From Quillaja saponaria (Eukaryota > Streptophyta > Magnoliopsida > Fabales > Quillajaceae), in contig CM055607.1 of the NCBI GenBank assembly GCA_029379385.1, positions 18,104,001-18,168,000 of the forward strand: DNA of 64,000 bases, in the 5' to 3' direction. This document shows positions 22,182-32,154 of the stretch, in pieces (positions within the stretch are counted from its first letter, which is position 1; the number at the start of each line of letters is the position of its first letter). Below the pieces are notes generated by a model. The model saw only the letters and a list, made by a program, of their open reading frames with translations. It was not told the DNA's origin and did not search any database. The position numbers were made by a program, and so were the translations under genes.

Positions 22182-23563
22182 ATGGAGTTTGAGAGTCGAG
22201 GAGAGAGAGGGAGGCAACCAAAGGAGGAAGACTTACTTCAAAGGAGTGACAAAAAGGTCAAGATAGACGACATGGAGGGGGGATTAAGGCTGGAAGATTC
22301 TTCGGTTGGGGAGAATGGAAAACGTAAAGCATCATACAAGGAGTCAGTGTTAGGTGGCTTGGAGTCTAACCTTAACCTGGATACAGAAGGAGGAGCAGCG
22401 GAGCATGAGGATGAGGTTGAAGACGTGAGTGACGATGATACAGATGATGGTGATTTTCCTGATAGTAACAATTGCCTTGACATCCTGCTGACACACGAAG
22501 AAAAGACGAGACTGCGAAGCCCATGGAGGAAATCCCTGATTGTTAAGCTCCTTGGCAAAAGAATTGATTATAACTTCCTCTGTAAAAGGCTTTATCAAAT
22601 TTGGAAGCCCAAAGGAATATTGAAGGTAATTGACTTGGGCAATAATTTTTTCTTGATTCGTTTTTCTATGAAGTCTGATATGGAGTTAGTTACCCAAGGG
22701 GGTCCATAGCTAATACTTGACCATTATCTTACTGTTGGTCGTTGGGAGCCAAATTTTGACCACAACAAGAATGGATAAGGTGGTATCTTGGGTTCTCTTG
22801 CCAGGAATTCCTATAGTGTATCATCATACTCAATTTCTGACAAGCCTGGCCCAAAGAGTAGGTAATCCTATTAAATGTGATAGACTACAAGCAGAGCGGA
22901 TAGAGCGATTTTTCCACCATTATGCATCGAGATTAATCTCTCTAAACCTCTAGTATCTCGATATAGGTTGATGAAACAAGTCTGACATGTTGAATTCGAA
23001 GGGCTGCACCTCTAGTATCTCGATATAGACTAAAGATATGTGTCCAGTGTCAAACAAGGAGAAGCAGAATGGTGTGGGAGAGGAGGGGGGGGGGAGGGGG
23101 GGGAGGCAGAAGGAAAAAGAAAACCCAATGGAAGAGAAATTCTTATGGAGGATGTAAACCCACAGTGGGTGAAGGCCCCGGCAGTCGAAGATGCAACGGA
23201 GAAGCCATATGGCGACTGGATGTTAGTCAAAAAAAGGAGGTATTCAAATAAGGTTGAGGGCAAAATTGGTATTTCAAAAGATAGACAAGAACTTAAAGGT
23301 AATAATTGGAGTATGAATAATAGGGTGTCTGCTAGTAGTTCAAAAATCAAGGAGGGTGGCATGCCAGTCAATGACGAGCGAGTTATTGGGGGGTCACAGC
23401 TTGACATCCTAAATGAACAAATCCCCGAGGAGTTAACTGCCAATCGGCATGAGTATGGAGATATGCAGACTAATCAAATGGGTTTCACTAAATTTAAGGC
23501 CAAAAAATGGGGTGCAATAAGTAAGGAGTATATTTTGATTAAAAAAGATAATTACTACCTATA
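22182..23563 (+). pseudogene. LINE ORF1 (DUF4283-type) remnant
   Basis: The ATG at 22182 lies 24 bases inside the proposed left end of the LINE. The first ~100 residues are charged and acidic (EDEVEDVSDDDTDDGDF). The DUF4283 region follows, with 'LIVKLLGKRIDYNFLCKRL' and 'FFLIRF'. At 22707 a TAG replaces what is usually the tryptophan of a 'GGPW' motif. The domain continues in other frames to about 22950 ('DHYLTVGRWEPNF', 'WVLLPGIPI'). The tail to 23563 is polar and contains an extreme G run (23075-23107). No intact CCHC knuckle is visible. In living relatives ORF1 protein binds the element's RNA. Confidence 0.78.
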
Positions 23564-24063
23564 ATCAAGGGATGATCAAATAGTGGCCGAGAATCAGGGG
23601 AAGGAATTAACCAATCAGATTTCTGTTAACTGAAGGCATGGAAGCACCTCGAGTGTACATAACCTAGTTGTATCCAAGGAGATCAATAATTCCATCTATA
23701 TGGACCCTAACTTGGGCCTAAGAATGCAAGGCCGTCAATAAGAGTCGAGACTATCACAATCTAGTTCAAACACACAGGTGAGTTCCACTTATCCAATTGC
23801 TGTGTGTCTAATTTTACTCACACACAACACGGCCCACCCTATTTCCAATGGGAGGGAAGATGTTGGAACTCATCAACCAATGCCCCCAGATGCAAATATG
23901 GGTGAGATTATAGGACGACAAACCGATTATGAAGTTGGTAATCAAAATAGTTTTGATGGGCATGTGGATACTACCATTGGATGTATGGAAGAGCAGTTTG
24001 ATGACCGTGAAGTTAGTTTAGACCAACAATGAGTGCTTGTGGTGACTTATACCAGTTTGATTA

Positions 24064-27000
24064 ATGCGTATTATATCTTGGAATTGCCGAGGAGCTGTAA
24101 GTGACAGCTTCAAGAGAGTAATGAAAACAATGACTAGTCTGCATCGACCTAATATTGTAGTAGTATTGGAGCCTAGAATCAGTGGAGATAGTATAAAGGT
24201 AGCTAAGAGCCTAGGTTTTGATTGTAGGCATATAGAAGAAGTAGTGGGTTTCTCTGGGGGCATTTGGCTCTTATGGAACAAAGGTCTAGTTAACCTGCAA
24301 ATTTTGAGGACTCATCCTCAGTATGCACACTGTAGAATTCAAGAGAATAGATCTGTTTGGTGGTACTTTACTGCCATTTACGCGAGTCCAAGGTTGGATG
24401 TCCGCAAGGAGTGCTGGAATGAGATTTTAAATATCTTTAAAAGTATAGATGGGCCATGTGCTGCGGGTGATTTTAATGAAATTTCCATGTGTAGTGAAAA
24501 GAAGGGTGGCACGCCGAGTAATATTTCATAGTGTAACCTCTTGACAAATTAGATCCAGGATTGCCATTTAATCAACCTTGAAGCGAATGGCCCGAAATTC
24601 ACTCGGCAAGGAGGTATAAGGGGTAGTTACGGAAGGGTTTTCAATAGACTTGACAGATCCTTAGCCAATGATAGTTGGGTAACGTTTTTTGATAAGTCAG
24701 TCACCAAGGTGCTTCTTAGGTGGAATTCTGATCATAACTCATTGCTGATTGGCACAATGGGACTTCTAAGCTCTAAAAACCAGAAGCCCTTTCGTTTCGA
24801 GGCTATGTAGATAATGCATAGAGGGTTTTCATCTTTTATGAGAGAGCAGTGGGATCCAAATATTTGCCTCACAGACATGTTACAAGCCATAGTTAAATCG
24901 ATGCAGCAATGGAATTGTAAGGTGTTTGGAAGGTTGAGCAGTAGGAAGAAAAGAGCTGTGCATAGGCTTCAAGGTATCCAAGCCTCCTTGGATCACTTTT
25001 ATTCTCATTCCATGGTGTTATTGGAGCAAGATTTGCATCAGGAGTTAATAGAAATTCTTCATCAGAAGGAAATCATGTGGTACTAAAAATCCAAAAGTAA
25101 ATGGCTTCTCTTTGGAGATCGCAAAACAAAGTTTTTCCACACCTCCACCATCAACTGATGAAGAATAAATTAAATTATTATGTTACAGGATGATGATGGT
25201 AATTAGTTGGATGAGGCCGATAAGCTTAAAGGGCTAGCTATGAAGTTTTACAAAATCTTTTTAAAGAAGAGAACTATTTGAGGCCTATTCTTAAACAGTT
25301 ACTGGGTTCCCTTTTCTGGATTAAAATAAGTTTAGCCGAATATCTAATATAGCCAGTATGGAGGAAATTAAACAGTCACTTTTCTCAATGCATCCTTTTA
25401 AGGCCCCCGATCCAAATGGGTTCCAAGCAATCTTCTTTCAGTCTTAATGGCATTTAATTAGATCATATATTTATAGATTGATCAATGACTGCTTGATGAA
25501 CCCTCAGCTGATTGGCAGGTTTAACACCACCTTTCTCACACTTATCTTGAAGGTGGATCAACTAGTTAGAATGGCTCAATTCAGGCCAATTAGCCTTTGT
25601 AATGTTCTGTAGAAGCTACTTTCGAAGTTACTAGTGATCGATTGAAGAGGGTTTTGCCAAAGCTAGTGGCTCCAAAAAAGTAAGTTTTATACTGGGTAGG
25701 AGGATACAGGATAATATCATAATTACTCAAGAGCTTTTGCATTATATTCATGCTATGAAGGGTAAAAAGTAGTACATGGTCATTAAGGTTGACTTGGAGA
25801 AGGCTTATAACCGTTTTAGCTGGCAATATATTCAGTAAACCCTGTATCTAGCTGGTTATGATGAAAAGCTTACAGATTTAACTATGGCTTGTGTGAACGC
25901 TTCCTCTTTTCAAGTTCTTTGGAATGGTGAAGCCACGAATCATTTTGTTCAAAGTAGAGGAATCAGGCAAGGGGATCCCCTATCTCCATATATATTTTTC
26001 CTTTGCATGGAATGTTTGGTGCATTTGATCACTAGTAAATTTAACAATGGGATTTGGAAACCAATTAAGGTTGGGAAGGATGGTCATATGGTTTCCTATT
26101 TAATGTTTGCGGATGATCTCATCGTCTTTACAGAGGCTTCAATCGATCAACTAGTTCTTATAAAGGAAGTTCTTGAGGAGTTTAGTAATGTTTTAGGCCA
26201 AAAAAGCAGCATTGAAAAGACTAGGTTCTTTTGCTCTACTTGGGTTAAAGGCTAGCTGAGACGTGGTATTAAGCTATCAACGGGTTTTAAGCATACAAAA
26301 GATTTAGGAAACTATTTGGGTGTTCCCCTGCTGCATGGGCACTGCACCAAGCATCATTGCAAATACTGTGGAAAAGGTCAAGAACAGGCTTGCTGGCTAG
26401 AAGGTTAACATGTTATCTTTGGCGGGTAGATTGACGCTAGTTCAATCGGTTTTTCAATCTATCTCTCTTTATTCAATGCAGTTCTCCCTTATTTTGCTAG
26501 GAATTGTTGATGAGGTTAACAAGTTAAGGAGGAGCTTTTTATACGGTGAAGCCGAAGGAAAAAAGAAGTTTAACATGGTTAGTTGGAATACAATTGTGAA
26601 GAGCAAAAATCATGTGGGTCTTAGGCTAAAGGACCTACTTACAATGAATACGGCCTTTATAATGAAACTAGGATAAAGCGTGATGACTAATTCTGATAGC
26701 TTTTGGGTCAACGTTATGGAGAAAAAATATTTAAGAGGAAGGGATGCTTTCCAACCTTAGTGATGAAGACTACAGATTCTCCTTTATGAAAAGTGCCGTG
26801 TAATTGTTAGCCTGACCTTCTGCATGGCATCCAGTGGATTGTTGGCAATGGTAAATCAATAAACCTTTGGGTTGATCATTGGGTTCATGGAGCTGGCTCA
26901 CTATTAGTTTAATGTTGATGGTTCATAGGGAACGAAGAGTTGAGGGTGAAGCTTGCAGATTTTCTAACAGCTTCTAGTGATTGGGACATTGTAAAGCTTG

Positions 27001-28149
27001 AGCTGTTGCTCCCTAGCAATATTGTTGCAAGCATCCGAGCCATAATGCTCTCTACGTTGCATGAAAATGTAGACAAGATTGCTTGAGGATTGGCTCATGA
27101 TAGTAAATTCTCTATCCGTTTTGCTTATTCCTTCTCCATGATAATGACACAAAAGAGGAGGTTCAAGTTTGGAAGTTGATTTGTTGGAATAGTCCATAAC
27201 GCATTCGGTGCTTCCTCTGGCTGGTCTTGAATAATAGCCTGTTAACTAATCAAAATTGAGCACGTCGGATTGAAGTGGATGATTTGTACGTGGCATGTAA
27301 GCTGGCTTTAGAGACTATTATTCACTCTCTCAGGGATTGTCCACTAGCTCGTTTGATATGGACTCAAATCTTACGAGGACGAGATTATTCGAATTTTTAC
27401 ATGCAGCCTCTGGCAGGTTGGTTTCTTTCTAACTTAGGTGACACGACTGGTGATGGATCATGGAATACTCAGCTTGGAGTCACCTGTTTGTATATTTGGG
27501 AATGGAGGAAACTGAATGTTTTCCAAGATGAGTTTAATTGGACCTCAAAACCCGGAAAGAGTGATCAATAAATTTCTTAAAGAAATGGTGCTGGCCAAGG
27601 AGTCTTCTTCACTCCAGTCACCAGCTAGCCAGTTTGAAGTTCTTTGGATTAGATGGAATGCCCCATTAGAGAATTAGGCGAAATTAAACACTGATGGAGC
27701 TTCTAGAGGGAACCCAAGATTGGCAAGTGCTGGTAGCTGGATCTTTGGGTTTGGAAGGAAAATTGGTAGGTACTGTTTCGTTAGAGCTGAGTTATATGCT
27801 TTTAGGCTAGTTCTCCTAGCTATTTGGAACTGAGGTTTTAAAAAGATGATAGTGAAGTTAAATTCTCAAGGTGATTTTCCATTTTATTTGCAAGGAGGAT
27901 TGTAACCTTAATGTGTTTAAGCCTCTTATCATGGATATTAGAAGGATTATAGCGAAGGACTGGGAGTTAAAGTTGGCTCATGTGTATAAAGAAGGCAATA
28001 GAGTAGCAGATTCTCTGGCTAATTTGACTTTAGATGGTTCAGAGAGTGATTTTGAATGGCTACATTGTTCTCCAACTTCGAGTTTGGTTGTTGAGGCTAA
28101 CAAAGTTAATGTGGCTTGGCAATGTAGAATTGCCATTCATGTTCTTTAG
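24064..28149 (+). pseudogene. LINE ORF2 (endonuclease-RT-RNase H) remnant
   Basis: The apurinic-type endonuclease starts at 24064 ('RIISWNCRGA', 'FSGGIWLLW', and the catalytic-loop block 'AAGDFNEIS' near 24463). Reverse transcriptase spans about 25380-26300. It has 'FRPISLCN', 'KVDLEKAYN', 'RQGDPLSPYIF' and the polymerase centre FADD (26106-26117). A zf-RVT region lies near 27275-27500. RNase H starts at 'LNTDGASRGNP' (about 27683) and ends with 'HVYKEGNRVADSLANL' near 28025. The RNase H domain is typical of plant L1 lineages. Stops at about 24529, 25083 and 25446, among many others, plus frameshifts leave the chain dead. The zinc-finger part is the worst preserved. Confidence 0.88.
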
Positions 28150-28198
28150 TTTGTGTCTTTTCTTTCCCTTTCCAACAAAAAATATAAATCACAAATTT

Positions 28199-29340
28199 GT
28201 TGTATTGAATTTAAATCTAAATTAGCATCAATATGAGTTCAAAATTGTTGATTTTGCAAAGTTGGACCATTTTGATTGACTCGTTGACTGTTGGCAGTAG
28301 ATATGTTAAATCAAAGTCTAGATTTCAAATTGTCATTGAATCTTAAATTTGTTTAGGTATGCAATTTAATTTGAAAGGAATGTTTTAGATTGAAATTAAT
28401 TTGTCTATATTTAATTGGATTAGTAAAGAATCGTGCTCTCTTGGCTCAAGTGAAATAGGACCTTGAGATTAAACTTGAACAAGACCTTGAATAGTCCAAC
28501 AGCACTTATTATCCCTACCTATTTAAAAGGTCTAAGGGTCGATTTTCTTACATTGCCTAATTGAAAGTTTATTCCTGCCTTTCCCCTCCTCGAAAAAAGA
28601 AAAAAGAAAAAGAGATACTGAACTTGAACTATCTCCTTTGATCATTAATCCACTTAGATATGGACATGCACGGTATTTTGAATTACTTCTAGTAGATGGC
28701 GTAGGACTTGAACCTTACAGTATTTGGTTGAATGCCCTTTGGTTATTATTGTTGGTTTGTATTCTTAATAAGACGTGTCTACCTTACATTATCTCTTTAG
28801 CTCAAAGATGTAAATTTTCCGTCTCCCTCCTAATGTACCTCCCTTTGGAATCTTGCCAAGGTTTCTATTATTTTATTGAATGTAATAGAACATTAGGATT
28901 AGAGGGTATTTGGTTTAGATTACTTGAGAAGTTCAAGGAAGCACGGTGGACCTCTTAGAGAATAAGAAACCCATGAATGAATGGGATGCTTTCATGTCAT
29001 TATATATTACCTTAGGTATGATGATTTGAATCACCTATGACTATAAGGGCTAGTTTGGTATACAGAAATAGTCATTCCATTCCATACAAGATTCCGTAAA
29101 ATGATCATTTTTTCGTTTAGTACATATTTAGCTTCAAAATGTTCATTCTATTCTAGTCATTTTACTCGATATAAGTAAAAATCTTCAAATCCATCTACGA
29201 GGTGAGATTTCTCATTCCTACTTCTATGAAATCAGTTTAGTTCAGTCAAATGACAAAAATTCCCTTCTGCCACATAAAATAAATAAAAAGTTATAGATAA
29301 ATAAATTAAATAATATAAAAAGATAAATTAAATAAGGATT
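28199..29340. other. Repeat-like DNA right of the LINE
   Basis: This is the continuation of the DNA into which the LINE jumped. A purine-rich 'cgaaaaaagaaaaaag' tract lies near 28593. From about 29045, 'agggctagtttggtatacag' begins a stretch that looks like the left end of a non-autonomous DNA element ('tagtttggta' type ends are common in plants), but no right end was found. The 106-residue frame at 28638-28958 has no recognisable domain and I do not call it a gene. Confidence 0.4.
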
Positions 29341-30070
29341 CAACACACCTCCAATATACCTAGTACACAGATGATTGACACATGTATTAATTTAAATCAA
29401 AGACAAAGATTAAAAGTTCAGTTTGACTAAAACTCTCACTCCTCTTTCTCTTTCGTTTGTCTAAGGGATGCAATACGGATGCTACATGGAAGCAACAAGG
29501 AAAAATTTCTTCCCTTTCTCCCCTAAGATCTTTTCTACTTTCTCGTACCTTCTCCAATCTTCTTTCTCTTTCTATTTCTTTCTCATTCTTTGTTAGAAGT
29601 TCTTATAAACTAATATATCAGCACAACTCAACTTGTGATTCAAAATTGTTTGCAGTTGTTTAGTGGTTGTTGAGCATGTTCTTCTCTTATTGTTTCTTCA
29701 ATTTTCAATTGATTTTATGGTGATTAACTCTAAATATTTATTTCCTCTCTTATGCTTATGTTGCTTGATTAGGTGTTATGGTGAGAAAAGTTTTTATCCA
29801 TTGTGGGTCTTCTACTAGTACGTTGTTTTGGGATCATTATATAAGCATAATACTTGAAATACAAAAACAAAGTAATCAGTGGGTTAAAATCAACGATTAA
29901 TTGAGTTGAATCCCATTTTGTGTTTTAAGTCCAAGGACAAACAAATGAGAAAGAGGAGTGAGAGTTTTAGTCAAATTGAACTTTTAATCTTAGTATTTGA
30001 TTTAAATTAATACATGTAATAGTCATCTAAATGTGTACTTGGGAGTATTGGGTAAAAAAGGTGTATTGCA
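29341..30070. mobile_element. Foldback element with ~125-bp terminal inverted repeats
   Basis: The left arm (29341-~29465, starting 'caacacacct') contains 'catgtattaatttaaatcaaa', 'gattaaaagttca', 'actaaaactctcactcct' and 'gtttgtct'. The right arm (~29934-30070) contains the same strings reverse-complemented and in reverse order, ending 'aggtgtattg'. Total length is about 730 bp. Arms this long suggest a Mutator-type or foldback non-autonomous element. Interior reading frames carry no known domain. A third, partial copy of the arm lies in direct orientation at 30090-30190. Confidence 0.78.
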
Positions 30071-30239
30071 AGTGAACTGAATATATGTATTAATATAAAT
30101 CAAAGGCAAATATTAATATAAATTTAGATGACCAACACATGTATTCATTATATTAATATAAATTAAAGGCAAATATTTAAAGTTCAATTTTTCTGTTCGA
30201 CAATCTACTACAAGATTCAATTTTTTTCATGGTAAATTT

Positions 30240-30590
30240 TTTATTCTTGGCACTATAAGAAACAATCTATTGTCTCTCGTTGTAAATTTGAATATCGAGC
30301 TCTTGTCAAAACTACTACTGAATTATCTAGTTACACTGGTTACAAAACAATATGGGTGTTACTTTCAATTCAGATTTATTATTTGCCACACCTATTCAAG
30401 CAATGGTAAGAGTGTTATTCAAGTGGCATATAATGATATCTTTCATGACTGCATGAAACATATTAAGATTGATTGACATGTCATGTGCACACATTATATT
30501 CTGATATCTCTTCGACTTACTTCATATTTTGTCAGCAAATCAGATTGCTAATATTTTACAAAATTATTTTAAAATTGAAGGGTTCTATTA
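30240..30590 (+). pseudogene. Copia retrotransposon RNase H tail remnant
   Basis: The translation runs across frames: 'KKQSIVSRCKFEYRALVKTTTEL', then 'MKHIKID' and a 'VSSQHQIADIFTK'-like decayed tail. This order matches the C-terminal RNase H end of Ty1/copia polyproteins ('SRSSAEAEYRA', 'TKHIEID'). Only the last ~115 codons remain, with frameshifts and no recognisable LTR after it. The fragment sits between the foldback element and the duplicated receptor promoter. Confidence 0.7.
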
Positions 30591-30716
30591 AAAAGAGACC
30601 CAAAATTAGAAAGGTCTCTTAACATTTTAACCTTCACTAAACATCGATTACAATATAATAGATCATGGTTTCAACTAATATTAAACAAAGAAACTCTAAA
30701 AACGTGGAGATGCAAG

Positions 30717-31637
30717 CACATATGACATGTAATTAATTTATTGGAGTTGGTAATCTTGAAGAGTAGCTGCCTTTACCATGTTACCAAAGACAAACAAAAA
30801 CTAAAGAAACGTGTTTCATTTACGCTGTACGGTACGGGGTCAAGATTCTTTTGTTGAGGAAGAGCATGTGCAGGTCGACCCGCTAAGTTTCATGTGCAAC
30901 CAAAAGATATTCAAAAAGAATTTGTTTTTTTTAAAAAGGAGCATGTGCAAGTCATTGGTTTTAAATTAAAACATACATCGGGTTACACGCTCCAAAACGT
31001 GTCTATGCATTATATATTGCAAACTAAATAAATTATAGTTTTTTTTTTTTCTATCGCTCAAGTTAACTTTAAATTTATTTTACTTACTGTCAATCAAAAA
31101 ATTTATTTTAATTAACCCTTGGACTTCGTAAATAAAGAAATAACAGGTGCAATTGAACTATTCAATGTGGTCGTATCTGCATAGGACCTAACTAATGACT
31201 AATATAAGAATCAATATTTTCTAATCAAAACAAATTTCATTAAACCGTTTAGCTTAAATGATCATAAAATATAAGATTTGTACCTAAACTACTCATTGGC
31301 TGATACTGATATATTGTGACATTTAAAGTTGCTATGAACTATGTGTTGTACAAAGGTTGCTCTATATATATATATCCACCAATAATTATAATATTTGATA
31401 AAAAGGGCCAATAAGATAAAAAGATCAAGAAGTTTCCTGTAACGAGCTCCTCACATGATTCCCACGTTAATTAGTTAAACATTGAGAAGAAAGAAGACAG
31501 GTGTTATAATTAAGGTGTTAATTAGAGAGGCAGCAAGCTACTCTCTGCATGATTCCTGTGGCAAATAGTGTCTTGAATATCAAAATGGTCAGCACCTACC
31601 ATTGTGTTTTCTTGTTTTTAATAATCTTGCTCACTTC
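30717..31637 (+). repeat. Duplicated promoter region, copy B
   Basis: This is the compact partner of 18150-20333. It lacks the 1.36-kb insert of copy A and leads directly into a longer ectodomain exon. It therefore probably contains the promoter and 5' leader of that gene. TATA-like 'ctatatatatatatcc' at about 31362-31377 lies some 210 bases before the first ATG. The two copies differ by frequent substitutions and small indels. Confidence 0.83.
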
Positions 31638-32154
31638 TACGCTTGGAGCTGCCGACGAAACTAGTACTGCTTGCAATGAATCAAGGTGCAAATGTAATGG
31701 GCCAATTATTCGTTTTCCATTCAAACTCAAAGGTAGACAACCTGATCACTGTGGCCATCCTGGTTTTGATCTATCTTGTACAGATAAACATGAGACCGTC
31801 CTCGAGATCATACCTGAAGGAGCATCTTCTCTTCCGGTAAAACTTCTCGTCAAAAGCATAGATTACAAATATCAGTTGATTCATGTTTATGACCCCCAAA
31901 ATTGCATTCCAAGACAAATTATGAGACTAGCAAATTCATCATTTAATCATTTCCAATTCAATTCAGTGCACAGAAGTAACATCACTTTCTTAAATTGTCC
32001 TCGGAGGCTTATTAATTATGGATCAGATATGTTTTCCTGCCCAATTTTGGCAGTTGAATTAGAGACTAAGGTTGTTGCCTATGACCTGGTATCTTGTTTG
32101 GTCATGGTTATCTTGTGTCTAATGTTGTGGAGCTGTATTTATCATAGCAGATAA
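31549..32154 (+). CDS. GUB_WAK_bind ectodomain protein, C-terminally truncated
   Basis: An open frame of 201 codons starts at 31549. The better start is the Met at 31585, because a signal peptide follows at once (MVSTYHCVFLFLIILLTS). The GUB_WAK_bind domain has paired cysteines in 'CNESRCKCNGPIIRFPFKL', 'HCGHPGFDLSC' and 'NCPRRL', as in LRK10-like receptor kinases and ATL21/22 RING proteins, whose ectodomain is thought to contact the pectic cell wall. Similarity to the family fades after 'YDLVSC' near 32100. The last ~18 residues form a hydrophobic tail that could anchor it. No kinase or RING exon follows. It could encode a small membrane-anchored ectodomain, or be a truncated pseudogene. Its start is duplicated at 20281. 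Confidence 0.7.
   Translation: MIPVANSVLNIKMVSTYHCVFLFLIILLTSTLGAADETSTACNESRCKCNGPIIRFPFKLKGRQPDHCGHPGFDLSCTDKHETVLEIIPEGASSLPVKLLVKSIDYKYQLIHVYDPQNCIPRQIMRLANSSFNHFQFNSVHRSNITFLNCPRRLINYGSDMFSCPILAVELETKVVAYDLVSCLVMVILCLMLWSCIYHSR

Larger units (their letters stand above)
22158..28188 (+). mobile_element. L1-type LINE, near full length, inactive
   Basis: Two ORF relics are in LINE order: an ORF1 with DUF4283-type domain, then ORF2 with endonuclease, reverse transcriptase, zinc-finger and RNase H parts. The 10-mer TCACAAATTT at 22148-22157 recurs at 28189-28198, right after an A-rich tail (aacaaaaaatataaa). This makes a plausible target-site duplication and sets the element at about 6.03 kb. 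Many stops and frameshifts in both ORFs show it cannot move. It lies 1.8 kb to the right of the breakpoint that beheaded the ectodomain copy at 20.28 kb. Confidence 0.88.

Noticed and set aside
22238..22598. Minus-strand frames of 82-106 residues over the LINE
   Set aside because: They are antisense to ORF1, Ser/Leu-rich because of the acidic coding on the other strand, and have no support.
28638..28958. 106-residue frame as a host gene
   Set aside because: No recognisable domain and no conserved motif. The flanking DNA is repeat-like and no splice or start context stands out.
30251..30262. CACTATAAGAAA string as a CACTA terminus
   Set aside because: It is part of a Copia RNase H coding remnant (codons for H-Y-K-K-Q). 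The downstream sequence continues as that protein, so the match is by chance.
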